DNA of 64,000 nucleotides. Origin: Cutaneotrichosporon cavernicola. Lineage: Eukaryota > Basidiomycota > Tremellomycetes > Trichosporonales > Trichosporonaceae. The notes below the pieces were generated by a model. It was not told the origin of the DNA, searched no databases, and saw only the letters and a list, made by a program, of their open reading frames with translations. The DNA lies in assembly GCF_030864355.1 (NCBI RefSeq), contig NC_083394.1:1116001-1180000 (forward strand), written 5' to 3'. The translations under genes were made by a program, and so were the position numbers. This document shows positions 43,929 to 55,210 of the stretch, one piece after another. Position 1 is the stretch's first letter; each line of letters opens with the position of its first letter.

Positions 43929-46510
43929 AATGAGCGGCGTAGTGGGAGAGGGAATGGGAGAAAGAGTGTTGTTTAGGATGTAAGAAGGAACAAAGGGATG
44001 CGACAAGAAGGTGGGTGGAATGGGTTTGAGTGGAGGTGGTCGTGTTGGTCCCCCCAATTACCAGAGTTACTTTGTGCTTGAGTGTGATGGGTGATAGTCT
44101 GAGTGTCTACTATGGCAGTATAGTCGTATAGTCGGATTCTAGTGTCTATGGTCAGCTACCAGGAGGAAGGGGGGGCACCCGGTGGCGCATGAGCGTGACG
44201 GCCCGGTTCAGGACCAAATCCAGGACTTGATCGTTAGTGCGGTTCAACCAAAGCGGGTTGCGCGGTCGGGGTGCCTCAGCCGCAAATTGAGGGGTTCAAA
44301 AACTATTAAAGGTAATACAAAGCTGCCGATAAAGGGAAATATCTGCAGGGAAATCTCAGGGTCACAACCAGATGGGCTGAAGGAATCATACTAAGTGACG
44401 GAGAGCTCAAGAGCTAAGCTATAGGGTTGTCAACCGACAAATATTGTCACGGACCACGTACAACCAGGCCTTGGTCATAGATTTCTAGATCTCTGGATCT
44501 CTCATGATCTCATGACCTGATAGACCCCACCCGCTTACGCCACCCTCCCCTCCCTTTACTTTCAATTCCCATCCGAGCAAGCCCCAAGGACGGACAGAGC
44601 TGATGACTGGAATCATTGAGGGCAAGCGGCGCGGACGAGTGCTGGCCGTGTGGCGTGGCGAGATTACTTTTTCCAGGGTTAGATCACTAGATAGCTGATG
44701 GTGCCGCAAGCCTGGGCGCCCGCGATTTAGTTTTAGTGGTGCCGAAATACCGGAGATATGCCGGAGACGCGGGGCCGTGGATGGCGCCAAGGTATGTGGA
44801 CTTTGCTGGGATTTGATGGGGTCGCGTGGCCGAGGGCTGTGCAGATAGGAAGGGGTAAAGCTGCACTGTCCAACTCGCCTCGTGCCAGTCACACAGCGTC
44901 CCGGGCACCGATTGATCGAGCTGCAAAGTCACTGTGCATTCCTGGCCGTGTAGCCCACTGTGCAAAGCAGGGTGTTGTCGTCAACGTGGCGGTCAAGGTG
45001 GCACGAAGGCGCTGCCACAGATTATGGAATCCAAACAGCTATACATCATAGTGTACGCGACTCATACTAACGCGACGCGTTCTGCATCCGAAACCCAGCG
45101 TGGCGGAAGTATTCCAGTATTCCAGCAGTCCAGCAGCCTGAAAGCATGACCCCGAAATATGGAGGCTTGTCTACGCGCTTTCTTCTCTATTGGCTCCCTC
45201 GTCGGTGAGCGTGCTGAGAGTAGCGGCGCCGAATGGCACACATGGATGTCACGCAAATAATGGTCATGACGGCAGCTACGTCAAGGTGGGCCTATGTGGG
45301 TTGTCGAACATTGAAAAATGCAACACGCGTTGGATTGCCCTGATCCAAGGCGTTCCTGGTCCAACCTGACATGCATGACCTGAGTAGAGACGACGTCGTA
45401 TGACTATAGTATTTATCTTGAGAGGTTGAGAAAACCGGATTGGGTTCTTCCAGATTTTCGGGGTGCGGCAGGTCTGGAAATTGCCAGGTCAGGCGGTGGG
45501 GTTCAGGTTTCTTTGGAAGACAAGCATGCCATCTGCTGATATGCTAATATACTAATAAGCAGAGCATGTCCCCAAGAACCCCAACTGTGCTTTGCTTTGC
45601 TTGTGCTGGTCAGGACCCACGACCTAGGATCCAGGAACTCTTCGGTCGAGTTGCAATCATCGCCTCAGATGTAACGGTACTTGTAGCGATTTCGGTGCTG
45701 GCTTTTGGAGGATACTGCGTGAGCACGACTGGATTCGCAACTTGGATAATCCAAGTCAAGTAGAGCTGGGGAATGGGGGATTACTGGGTGGTCACCTTCA
45801 GCGATCATCTGCATCCTGGATCGCCTGATCGCCTGATCGCCTGATCACATAAGCTCCTGATTTTGGCCAGATGGGGTCCAAACCCTCGAGGAGTCGTTTG
45901 CTTCAAAGGGCTGACGCACGGGTGGATCCGGTCATTTGGGGCGGGGCTGTGACAAGGACATCACAGAACAATCCTCCCGGTATGAACGTCTAAACCAGGG
46001 GCTTGGAACTGATGTTCTTGCGTTGAGGCGCAAGGATGACAAGGTAGGTCCAGCCAGAACCATCGGCAGATCCGCGGATATGCGAATTCATGGAGAGAGT
46101 GGAAGACAGCTTCAGCGGCGACGGAGACTCCAAGGAAGATCGCGGGCTAAGGCGAGGTAACCAAAAATTCAAAACTATTTCAAGGAGTAGGCTGGTAAGA
46201 ACCAAGACGGTGACAGCGACCAGCCTGATGATCATGAACCATGTCAGTCAGGCAGACTGGCGGATCTGAATTCGTTGAGGAATAGTAAATTGAGCTAATA
46301 GCAAATACTAATCGCTAGGCTCAGAGGATCAGATTTCTATCACCACGTGGTTGAGTTCGCCACGTGCCGCCACAGTCCAAACTCCGGCCGGCGCTGCCCA
46401 TCACGGGCACCTGGATTCGCCGGGCCTCCTACGCCCCCGAGTCCATGGGCCAGCCGACACTACAGCCGTGCTCGTCGTCGCCGTCGCATCCAGCCAGTAC
46501 CACCGTCACC
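43929..46510. other. Gene-poor region, 2.6 kb
   Basis: The longest stretch without a gene that I can support. The part next to 43928 must hold the RasGEF promoter. I find no domain-bearing open frame, no tRNA and no transposon remnant. Several GATC-rich and TCATGATCTCATGA-like short palindromes occur near 44485-44520. Confidence 0.5.
45819..45846. repeat. Short tandem repeat, GATCGCCT x3
   Basis: Three perfect head-to-tail copies of gatcgcct followed by a partial copy, in a non-coding stretch. Confidence 0.85.
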
Positions 46511-47431
46511 ATGCGCGCCGCCGCTGTCCTCCGGAACGCCGCCAAGGGCGCGGCCACTCCCAAGCCCATGTCCGCTGAGCCTACACTCTACCACCTTGCC
46601 CCAACCGTGAGCCCCTCCCTAATCCGGCTGCGCTAACCCCAGGGCTTCTGGAAGAAGTTCCGTACGTGTTCATTGCAGGCGCGCGACGCCGGAGACAACT
46701 AGGCTGTATGAGGGGAACACCTGGGGACTGGGATAGCATGGGGCATGTCGGGCCTGTGGTCTTGCATTGTGGGAGAAGGTTGCGCACCTCTGCCCCTCGC
46801 TTGATCGTATGACGCCGTCGGACCTACATCGCTGCACTCCTCCTTCCCTCCACCGTCCTCCCCCGGTTCACCGGCTCCCCCATTTCTGCGCCCGCACCCG
46901 CACCGACTGCAGCAGGCACTAACTCCAGGCGACGCCGTGGTCGTGAACCCCCTCATCTCGTCCGGTCTCCCTCTCCAGGACCGGAACCGCTACCCTCCTC
47001 CCGCCTCGCGTCCGGAGCGCTACGCGACCCCGGCCACTGCCGCGAGCGACGTCGCCTTCAACCAGTACTACAACCGCGACGTGCGCCGCGCGTACCCGAG
47101 GACTAGCGTCGTGACCCAGGCCGAGCTCAGTGCGCTCCTCATTGCCGCGCCCGCCCTCCAGGCGGTCAGCGAAGGCGCAGAGGGCGTCGACACTGCCTCG
47201 TCCCACACGGTCCTGGTCACCGCCGCGAACGCACCGGCACTCACTGCTGTCATCGAGCAGCTGCCGACTGGTCGCTCGTTTGTCGGCGGCGGCCTCGAGA
47301 CCGCCTCCCGCGAGGGCCTGCCGCCTACCCCGCCTGGATCGCTGCCGGGCGGTGCCAAGTGGGTCCCCAAGCGGGGGACAGACATCCCTGTCAACCCCGA
47401 CACTTATTTCCCCATTGAGGGCTTTAACTAG
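46511..47431 (+). CDS. Fungal complex I accessory subunit, 21 kDa type
   Basis: Looks like the fungal-specific 21.3 kDa subunit of mitochondrial NADH:ubiquinone oxidoreductase known from Neurospora. Three exons (46511-46606, 46643-46661 and 46929-47431) give 205 aa. The middle exon is only 19 nt and, with its junctions, encodes GFWKKFR. Joined, the protein runs MRAAAVLRNAAKGAA, then YHLAPTGFWKKFRDAVVVNP, then SGLPLQDRNRYPPPASRPERYATPATAASD and RRAYPRTSVVTQAELSALL. The start has a good context (gtcaccATGc); in-frame ATGs upstream lie in a sequence with no such features. Introns are 36 and 267 nt, the second being the longest in the window. Family assignment rests on my memory of the conserved core and should be read as probable. 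Confidence 0.85.
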
Positions 47432-48293
47432 GCTCTCTCTATGAAGAGAATAGAGATGTAAGGCAGTGCATTGGCGGTCGGCGGCATGGAGGCTCGTGCT
47501 GGAGTGGAGAGAGTGTGAATGACGTCCCGGTGAAATTACCCAGGGCTACAAGGGCGGGAAATGGTGGCGTCTGGAAGCCAGATGTGTTCCCTTCAATGAC
47601 TGCAGACAAGCGTCCTCTAACGTCTGACTCTCATCCAGACGCTTACCCCAGTCCCTCAAGTGCGGCTGGCCGTCGGCAGCTTACCATATTTAGCTTTCGC
47701 GTGTGCCAGCCACCTTTTGACGCCACAACCTCGCCGCTGTTGCCGGACCTCCTTCTTGATTTTGGCCATGGCGGCTCTGTGCATCCAGCCATGGGTATGA
47801 GCCACCTCGGCCGCTCTTTCCGGTTTCAGACGAGCACCGTTCCGTCCCTAGTGGTACATTTAGCGGCAAGACGGGCAGATACTTCAAAGGATGCCTCATG
47901 TGGCAAAGGAGGGGCAGCTGAAGGAGGAATCTGGCACTCTGGCAGGCAGGCCCTGCCGTTGTTGAGCTCGAGTCCCATTGCGGCCCTCCGCGGGCGGCGG
48001 ACAGAAGCTAACGGCCAATGAGTAAGGTCTGACCTGTGCGGTGGCTTGTCTTTGCCCCGCCTGTCGCTGGATGTTTCTCGCTTGCCGCCATCGGCTCTTC
48101 TGGTGTCTGGATGGCGTCGATGTCGAGGTACTTGAAGAAGATTTCTTACCTCTTTTGTTCTTGTAGGCATGTACATGCTCTGGTAAATTCTGCGGTGCCT
48201 CAAGTACAGCGATCAATGACGTTTCGTCATGAGTGTTAAACAACGGTCACATTATCAATGACATGCGCACATCAGCAGTCCATAGCCTACAGT
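47432..48293. other. Tail-to-tail intergenic region
   Basis: About 860 bp between the complex I subunit and RRP4 stop codons. A 38-codon minus-strand frame beginning near 47766 has a strong gccgccATGG start context but no recognisable product; I do not call it a gene. Confidence 0.45.
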
Positions 48294-49447
48294 CTACACC
48301 AGTCCGAGGTCTGCCACCATTCTTGTACCGTCCTCCTCACTCAGCGGCGCCTCTAACCCCGCGTCCTGCACCCAGTTGTACGCCTCGCCAATGAGTGCGT
48401 CCGCAAGCGGTACATCGTGCGCCGCCAGAGTCCCGATCACGTCCGCGACGGCAGTGATTGCCTGCCGTGCAGCGGGGGAGATGGGCTGGTATCAGCTATC
48501 ATTATACCAATTGCCTGTTGCCACGTAAAGCGAGAGCCACTCACATCATTGTCATTCCGGTACACGCCCTCCGAGTCAAAGCCCTCGCCGCCCTCCCGAG
48601 CGCCTTGGCTCGTACCGAGCGACACCCACACGAAGCCATTCATCCCCACAATGACGTCCACGCCGCTTGGTCCACACGGCTTGGGGATGTGCACGAAATG
48701 GCTCTTAAGGCGGCGCACGAGGCGCGGTGGTATGACAACAAGCTGTCCATTGCGCAGCTTGCCGTACTTGAGCGAGCGGGTGTGGAGGGACATGGCACCG
48801 TCGCCGAAGAACGCCTGGACCTCGGCGACGAGGAGCTGGGGTTAGCGAGCAGCGGTCGAAGCGCGGAGATCTGCAAGAGTTTGCAGGGGAGTGATCCAAG
48901 TCAGTAGCTGGGGATATGGAAGCACCAGCCGGCAGCACCACTCCCTCGACATCCACTCACATCTCCTTCCGCGAGGAACTCGCGCATCTTGAGCGCGTCA
49001 CTCTCAATCTTACGCCGCACAACACCGCCGGGAAGGTTCACAGAGGAGAGCATGAGCACGGCGTCCTGCCGCGCATTCGCCTCGACGCGCCACCGCTGTG
49101 CGCCGACATCTGCGATCCGCCCGATGACAAGGTCGCCCACCTCGGGCACGTAGCGCGACTGCAGCGGCTTGACGCTGATGAGCTTGTTGACACGCTGCAC
49201 GGTTCCAGCGACGGAGGAGACGATGGAGTCGGACTCGACGTACGTCCCGTGTCCGCTGATGTCAGCTACGTCCTTCCAGGCGTAAAGCTGGAGGTTGGGA
49301 TGAAGCGGGCACCCACCGCATGTACTCCTTTGCGCTCGCGATGACCTCGCCGGGAGCCACAACAGAGTTGCTGGGCCCCTCACCGAGGTCGACGTCCATG
49401 TCGTCCAAAAGTTGTGGAGGAGGCGGAATGCGGGCTACCTGGAACAT
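48294..49447 (-). CDS. RRP4: Exosome cap subunit RRP4
   Basis: S1/KH-domain cap subunit of the RNA exosome, acting in 3' processing and decay in nucleus and cytoplasm. Exons 49317-49447, 48961-49255, 48545-48835 and 48294-48485 join to 302 aa. Signature parts are VVAPGEVIASAKEYMRGHGTYV, the S1 segment YVPEVGDLVIGRIADVGAQRWRVE, and the KH-side segment LLVAEVQAFFGDGAMSLHTRSLKYGKL with PRLVRRLKSHFV. The third intron by position in the gene (48836-48960, 125 nt) contains two plausible acceptors, CTCTTGCAG and CTAACCCCAG; only the second keeps the RRP4 sequence. The start at 49447 precedes MFQVARIPPPPQ; the frame is open further but that sequence looks like leader. The gene is divergent from the esterase next to it, 199 bp apart. 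Confidence 0.95.
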
Positions 49448-49646
49448 GACGATGTGGGTTGATGTTACAGGGTGGTAGTTGGCAGCAACAAGAACCAAGA
49501 GGCGGAAATCTAAGCGGTGGCCCAAATAGTGCTCCACGTGGGAGGTGATCGTCGTCGCGTTGGGTGGCAAATAAGGCCCCAGCGCTCCTGTAACGTTCCC
49601 ACCACCACACTCTCCACTTTCACTGAGACACGCCAGCAACTAGATA

Positions 49647-51064
49647 ATGACCGACGAAAAGGAAACAGGCGCCCACAAGCCAGACCTACTCGTGCTCGTC
49701 TGGGTCCATGGGTGAGTGACGGCGAGTCCACGTAGCTGACAACAGCTTCAAGGGCAACGATGTGACGTTTGAGGGCTTCCCATCGCGTACATCTAGCAAC
49801 GGATGACCTGAGGATCTCAGCTGACAGAAGGCATCGTTAGAATCCTCGAGGACACGCATCCCTCTCTACATGTCCAGTCGCACGTGTTCCCGGCGTACGA
49901 GACACGCGGCGAGCTTGTGAGCTAGGGGGTGTTCACCCAAGCTGACACCAGAGCGCGGCGACGGAGAACTTTGTCGAGTGGCTCGCGACGAAAGTCGTTC
50001 AGCTGGAGAACGGTTCTGGCCGAGGACGAGGAGCCGGGAGTGCAAGGGTCGTGCTCCTGGGTCATTCGTACGCGCACAAGTAATCAGGGCTGACATCAGC
50101 ATGGGCGGGCTGCTGATCGCGGACGCGACGTCGCGCATCGCCGATACGACGCGCATCGACGACCCGATGTGGCCCAACGTCATGGCTACGCTGGCTTTCG
50201 ACACGCCGTACCTCGGGCTACACCCTCACGTCTTTGTGCGTCGACCCGAAAATTGGCTGACATCAGAAGCACGGCTTTTCGACAGCAGCGGGGCACGTCG
50301 AGACGGCGCGTAATGCGGCGAGCGCGCTCGCCATGCTGTCGCCTCTTGCTGCTGGGTTTGGGTTTGGCAAGGCAAAACAAGCAGAGGAGAAACAGAAGCG
50401 GGAGGAGGAGGAGGCGCGCGCACTCGGCCAGCGAACTCCGCCGCAGCAGAGCTGGTGGAACGCCAAAGCGGCCGTCGGGCTCGGCGCGATCGCTGTCGCG
50501 GGGGCTGCGGCTGGCACAGTGTACTTCCGACGCGAGGATTTGGCAACGGGATGGAAGTGGGGCGCTGAACACATGACGTTTGTGCGGAATCTCTGGGACA
50601 AGCAGGCAATGCGCGACCGGCTGGACCGAATTACGGAACTCCAGAACAGTCGCAACGTCAGCTTTGCCAAGTGAGTGGGCGCAGGGCACATGAGCGGCTC
50701 GCGAGTTGCATCCTCTGACAGCAGCTTCTACACCTGCCTTCCTGCTGGAGGGTCGCACCTCATGCGGAGAACGTTCGCTATATTGCCCTCACCGAGTGAG
50801 GCGATAGCGACGCACTGGATGCCGGCGACCAACTCGATCGCCAAGGATGAGGTGACGGCCCACATGGGCATGTTCAACCCGCGCCAAAACGACGGGTTCT
50901 ACGACCTCGGCCTGGCAACTGCGCGTATCATTGCCGAGCGATTACAGGAGGAGGGGATCCAGCGCGCGGGCGGCGTAAAGGGAGACGCAGAGAGCGTGAG
51001 CGAGAAGATGGGGCCGGCAGTGGGGAGCGGTACATCTGATGATCCCGTGCTTGTAGACATTTAG
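49647..51064 (+). CDS. Alpha/beta hydrolase, DUF676-type serine esterase
   Basis: Probably a lipase or esterase of the fungal DUF676 group. Seven exons (49647-49711, 49746-49786, 49831-49916, 49952-50067, 50100-50235, 50267-50670 and 50725-51064) join in frame to 395 aa. The start contains LVLVWVHGFKGNDVTFEGFPSR, where HGF begins the oxyanion region. The nucleophile elbow reads LLGHSMGGLLI, with an intron inside the Ser codon. FDTPYLGLHPHVF follows. Residues about 180-225 form a charged helix (KQAEEKQKREEEEARALG) and then a hydrophobic segment AVGLGAIAVAGAAAGTVYF, suggesting membrane association. Introns are 34, 44, 35, 32, 31 and 54 nt; the last has a tandem acceptor acagcag that can add one Ser. 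The catalytic Asp and His were not placed with certainty. Confidence 0.88.
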
Positions 51065-51360
51065 ATGCGTAGAGCTATGACACCTTCCACATAAACGCGC
51101 TGGATCGCGGACTGCACATGTCTGTGCGAAAATGATGCCTTAAGACTACAATGAATGCAGTACAATGCGACATGCAGGGTAGATAAAACCATCCCCTATC
51201 TTGCGTCTCTGGGAGACCCAAGTAGACGATTCTCGGAGACCGCCAGTACGTAGAGTGCAAGCCTTGTAGACATATAAGACAGACTAGACGTCGTCCAGTT
51301 CGATGCACATGCTCTAGCAACTAGGTTATACTATTACACCATTTACCGTTTGAATGTCCT

Positions 51361-53083
51361 CTATATGCTCATAATTGCCATGAGTCGGAACTCGGTACCG
51401 CCTCCCGGGTCGCTCGTTTCGCTCAACAGCTCGCATTCTAGCTTGTAGTTGCCTGGTTTGAGGCCACGCCACCGCGTGCTCCTGTTGTCAGCGCGACCAC
51501 TTGAGCACTCACTGTCCGATATTCTCTGCCTTGTCCCACCAGCCCTCGATGATATTCTCCTGCCCGTTCAACTTGCAGAGGAGGTTACCAAGCCCAAAGC
51601 TCTTGGAGCGCAGGTAGTAGATCTCGACGCGTCCAGTGACCGAACCAAGGTCAAAGACAATCTTGGCGCCCGGCTTTGTTGCACGGAGGTACGTTTTCGT
51701 CTTGCCCTTGTCATTGCTCCACGTCCAGCGTTCCCACCCCTCACTACTGGACGGTGTGAGAGGATGCGAATCCGAATCGACGCTCTGGCACTTGGGCGCC
51801 ATGGGTGCCATGACCGCGTCCGAGTTGGAGCGGCTAAACGTGCTCAGCAATGAGAGCGACTGCAGCGGTTGTTCTGGGTAGAGCTTGTCAATGTCGCTCG
51901 TGCCTGCCACGAGCTCTGCGTGGTCCATCTCGCACATCTGCTGCTCGATATACGCCATCATCAGCTCGGCCGAGACGCGGTGCCCTCCAGGCCCAAAGTG
52001 ACGCAAGTCGACACCGTATAGGTTCTCCGGCACCTCGTGCGGATTGTACCAGTAGAACCAGTCCCAGAACTTTGTGATGTTGCCCTGTGCGCCGTCGTAG
52101 AAGAGGGTGCGAGGCGCAATCGTCGGAACGTTATAATATAGGTTCGTGGCGAGGTGCTGTGTTGTCAGAACACAAATGGGGGACAACTCACACTCGCACC
52201 ACCTGTAAGGATCTTGTCAAATTCGTATCCAAAGGTTCTGGAGGTCAGCTCGTCCTGTAAGACTAGCCCACTGGATCTCGAGAACGGCCGGCGCGGACGG
52301 CTTCTCGAGGAGGTACCGCACGAGGAATTCGTACGTCTCAGTCGATTCGAGCTGGTACTGATCGTTGACGGCGAACTCGAGTACCAAGAGGTCCAGATCC
52401 TCTGGGAGGTGTAAATCTGAACACATGGCAAAGTACTCGGTTCCGCGGCCTCCTAGTGCGCCATTCACGAGGCTGTTCTGGTCGGCCTCACCCGTGCGCT
52501 CCATGACCTTGCCTCCGGGTTGTGGGAATCGGCTGTCGAGATAGTTGAACAGAACTGTGTGCATGTTGAGTTGCGAGTATGTCATCTGGTTATCGGCCCA
52601 GACGCCCTGACCTGCACTGTTCGAGCCGCCTAGCACTCCAAGGCGTACTGGTTTACCAGCACGCCATTTCGCAAGGACTCGCTTCAAGCGCGTGTTGCCC
52701 TCTGATGTCAGCTCCAAAGATAACGAAACGCACGGTTGAAGGCGATGGTGCGGGCCACCACTTGGGCACTGCTGTCAGTTTGCTCGCCCATTGGGTCATC
52801 AGCATGATCGCATCACTCACCCATACTCGGTGCACAGGCGCTGCCCGATGTCGCTTGCGCAGATGTCGCACCGTCCTGATGGCTCGGTAATGGCCAGGCT
52901 GGAGGGGCTGGAGGGGCTGGATGACTCTTGTATCTGAGGAGATTGGAATCCGATAGAGTAGATGCTTGTCTTGCACAGCTGCGGATGGTCGCCCGCCAGG
53001 GCCCAGAGGACGAGCCACACCACAGCACCGAGCACGGCGTTGAGCGCCAGTGAGAGGTGGAGTGTACGCCGTGGCCCGATCAT
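51361..53083 (-). CDS. SGNH-hydrolase-type esterase with N-terminal membrane anchor
   Basis: Probably a lumenal or extracellular carbohydrate esterase. Six exons (52821-53083, 52734-52768, 52272-52701, 52192-52237, 51513-52156 and 51361-51481) join to exactly 1,539 nt, 512 aa. Residues 8-28 (LHLSLALNAVLGAVVWLVLWAL) form a signal anchor. The SGNH block I is LGVLGGSNSAGQG, the Gly block may be NGALGGRGTEY, the Asn block LEFAVNDQYQ, and the terminal D-x-x-H is DLRHFGPGGHR. A beta-rich C-terminal part follows (TKTYLRATKPGAKIVFDLGSVTGRVEIYYLRSK), probably a second domain. Introns are 52, 32, 34, 35 and 31 nt. The 34-nt intron uses donor GTGGGC; other choices break the frame. Substrate is unknown. 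Confidence 0.87.
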
Positions 53084-53148
53084 TCTTGAGCAAGAGTGCA
53101 GTAGATACTTTGTCACTGCTTCATGGGTGAGAACTTTGCTTGGTCGCT

Positions 53149-53184
53149 TTACGTCGTTGCGAAGATAGCTTCGCAACGACGTAA
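53149..53184. repeat. Perfect 16-bp inverted repeat with 4-nt loop
   Basis: The arm ttacgtcgttgcgaag at 53149-53164 and its exact reverse complement at 53169-53184 flank atag. It lies 66 bp upstream of the SGNH hydrolase start, so in its transcript it could form a strong hairpin in the leader, or act as a palindromic operator in DNA. Confidence 0.95.
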
Positions 53185-53700
53185 GGCTGGACTAGGGTGG
53201 AATAGCTTGGTACGGTGGCCCCAAAGCTAACACAGTCACATTTGGTTACCTTGGAGCATTTTCAACAATTCAATAAGCCTCTCGATTTCGTGCCTGAAAC
53301 CCCATATGTCATATGTCCTGCACGTTTTGTGGTCGATCTCCCCTCTGATCTTGTGCATGTCTCAATCTGTGGGAATGTGACCCTTCAGTTTGAATCAGGG
53401 TGACTCTGAAACGCACTGCTCATCCCGCTTTCAACCATTCCATTCCTGTTTACTGGATATCTACAGTAGCAACGTGGGCAAGATCAATATCAACTGTAAC
53501 TGTACAGAGGCGTCCAGAAGAGTGCAGTACGAGACAAACCTTGATCGCAGCCACACCACAATACCACTCTACACCTCATCTCGTCCATTCTTGTCCACAG
53601 GAACACTCAGCTCCCGAGACACTTTTTAGCTCGTTGGCCCTCGCACCAGGAACATCCGCCCTCCCCTTTCTTGGAGCTACGTCACTACTGCTGCGGTAGC
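53185..53700. other. Intergenic region
   Basis: About 500 bp between the hairpin and the 3' end of the nitrilase-family gene; AT-richer than genes, no coding sequence supported. Confidence 0.45.
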
Positions 53701-54830
53701 CTACTTGACATGACGTTCCAACGCTGTCGACGCAAAGTCCTCGCGAATCTTGTAAAGCTCGCGCGCAGCCTTAAGGCCGTCCGTGTCAATATCGACATAA
53801 GCAATGCCCACATCTGACGCCGTGAAGCCACCCACACGCCCACGCAGGGGCTGCCATACGCCCGAGCCGCCCATGAACTCGCCGCCGCCCCCGGGGTTGC
53901 ACATAACCCAGACCGTCTCAGTCTCGCATGCGCGGGCAAAGCACAGCGACGTCACCATCTTACGCTCATAGTCGGGTTCGTGCTCAAACTCGAGCAGTTG
54001 GCTGACGTCAGCGCGCTCAGGGATGTGCCCACGGGTGAGAGTCAGTCGCGGTCCAGTAGGTCGGAACGAAGATAAGATCAACGCCCTGGTCAGCCAGAGC
54101 CTGCGCGTCGCTCGGGTGCGACATGTCCCAGCCTGGTATCAGCGCTGCCGAGGGGCGGCGTACAGATCAGCAAGCCAGCCTTGCCCCACTTGGTGTCGAA
54201 GGCGCGGTTCCCGTTCTGACCAGCGGTCAGGTAATTCCTGCTGTCAGACCCAGTTGTGCGATGAGCCTACCGCTCGGGATGCCACAGGTTGCGCTTGGTG
54301 TACGCGCCGACCATCTCGCCCTTCTCATCGATGAAGAACGCCTCGTTCTTGAGCATAGGCTGCGTCTCCTGTGTCTGCACGTATTCATGCATCCACTCGG
54401 CCCATTCCATCTGTTCGCCCGTTTGCGTCTGCACGCTCGGGTCGAGGAGATGATGGAACGGTGAGTGGCGCGGCATCAGTCTGGTGACCGCTGCGTGTGG
54501 CGTGCCAACCACCACCGTGCCCACGAGACAGACACCGTTATTGAGCGCGACCTTGCGCAGGAACGTGAAGATGTGCTCGGCGGGGAACGTCAGATACTGG
54601 AGTCAGCTGGATCAGATGGACGACGAGCTCACCTGCCGCCCGTCAACGATGCCCTGCGTCCCGTACTCCGGGATTACGACAACGTCAGCGCCGTTTGCCT
54701 TGGCCTCCGCGACGCGCGCGGCGATGTCACGCAGGTTCGTGTCGATGTTCGTGAACGGCTGCTCCGGGATGGTCCCCAGCGACGCGCTGACGGGCGAGGT
54801 CTGTGCCAGGGCGATGCGAAGTTTGGGCAT
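53701..54830 (-). CDS. Nitrilase-superfamily carbon-nitrogen hydrolase
   Basis: Hydrolyses a non-peptide C-N bond (amidase or related); substrate unknown. Five exons (54633-54830, 54271-54596, 54164-54237, 54033-54132 and 53701-54001) give 332 aa. The catalytic triad is visible: Glu in VVVIPEYGTQG near residue 57, Lys in VGAYTKRNLWHPE near residue 165, and Cys in GLLICWDMSHP near residue 198. The start MPKLRIALAQTSP is typical. Residues VDLIFVPTYWTATD follow the Cys as usual. A 31-nt intron (54133-54163) splits the catalytic Cys codon after its first base, and a second 31-nt intron lies about 100 bases downstream. Introns are 36, 33, 31 and 31 nt. No signal peptide, so probably cytosolic. Confidence 0.92.
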
Positions 54831-55210
54831 TTCAACGACGAGCAGAGCAGGTGAGCAAAAGAGAGAGTGCGTGAGTACAATGTCGGCGACGGTTGGGGTA
54901 TATAAGTGTTTGCCATACCAGCCGTTCCAACAGAAATAGACAACCGCGTCGGTGAGCCGGGTTCTATATCGGTGGGAAATTGGGTCTGCGTCACCGACAT
55001 GGTTAAACATGTGGGGTAAGTGGGGGACACATAGTCGATTAGGCTAAACTGGTATGTTACCGTTCGATTGTGGCAGCATTGCACCACAGGTGCATGGAAC
55101 CAGCCCATTTGCCTCCAGGGCAGATATGTAAGGGAGGAGAGAGGGAGAGTGATCCGGAAACTGAGAGGGAGGAGAGTGATGGGGAAGGTGGTTGGGGCGG
55201 CACAGCCGCC
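54831..55210. other. Intergenic region
   Basis: About 380 bp upstream of the nitrilase-family gene and downstream of the small unknown gene. A tetranucleotide-like gagaggga run lies at about 55135-55175. No gene seen. Confidence 0.45.

Noticed and set aside
45819..45846. GATCGCCT repeat as a CRISPR-like or att site
   Set aside because: Only three 8-bp copies with no spacers, in a eukaryotic nuclear region.
47650..47770. Small minus-strand ORF (38 codons) starting MAKIKKEVRQQRRG in a gccgccATGG context
   Set aside because: Resembles a small basic ribosomal protein at first sight but matches none I know, and no splice continuation is evident.
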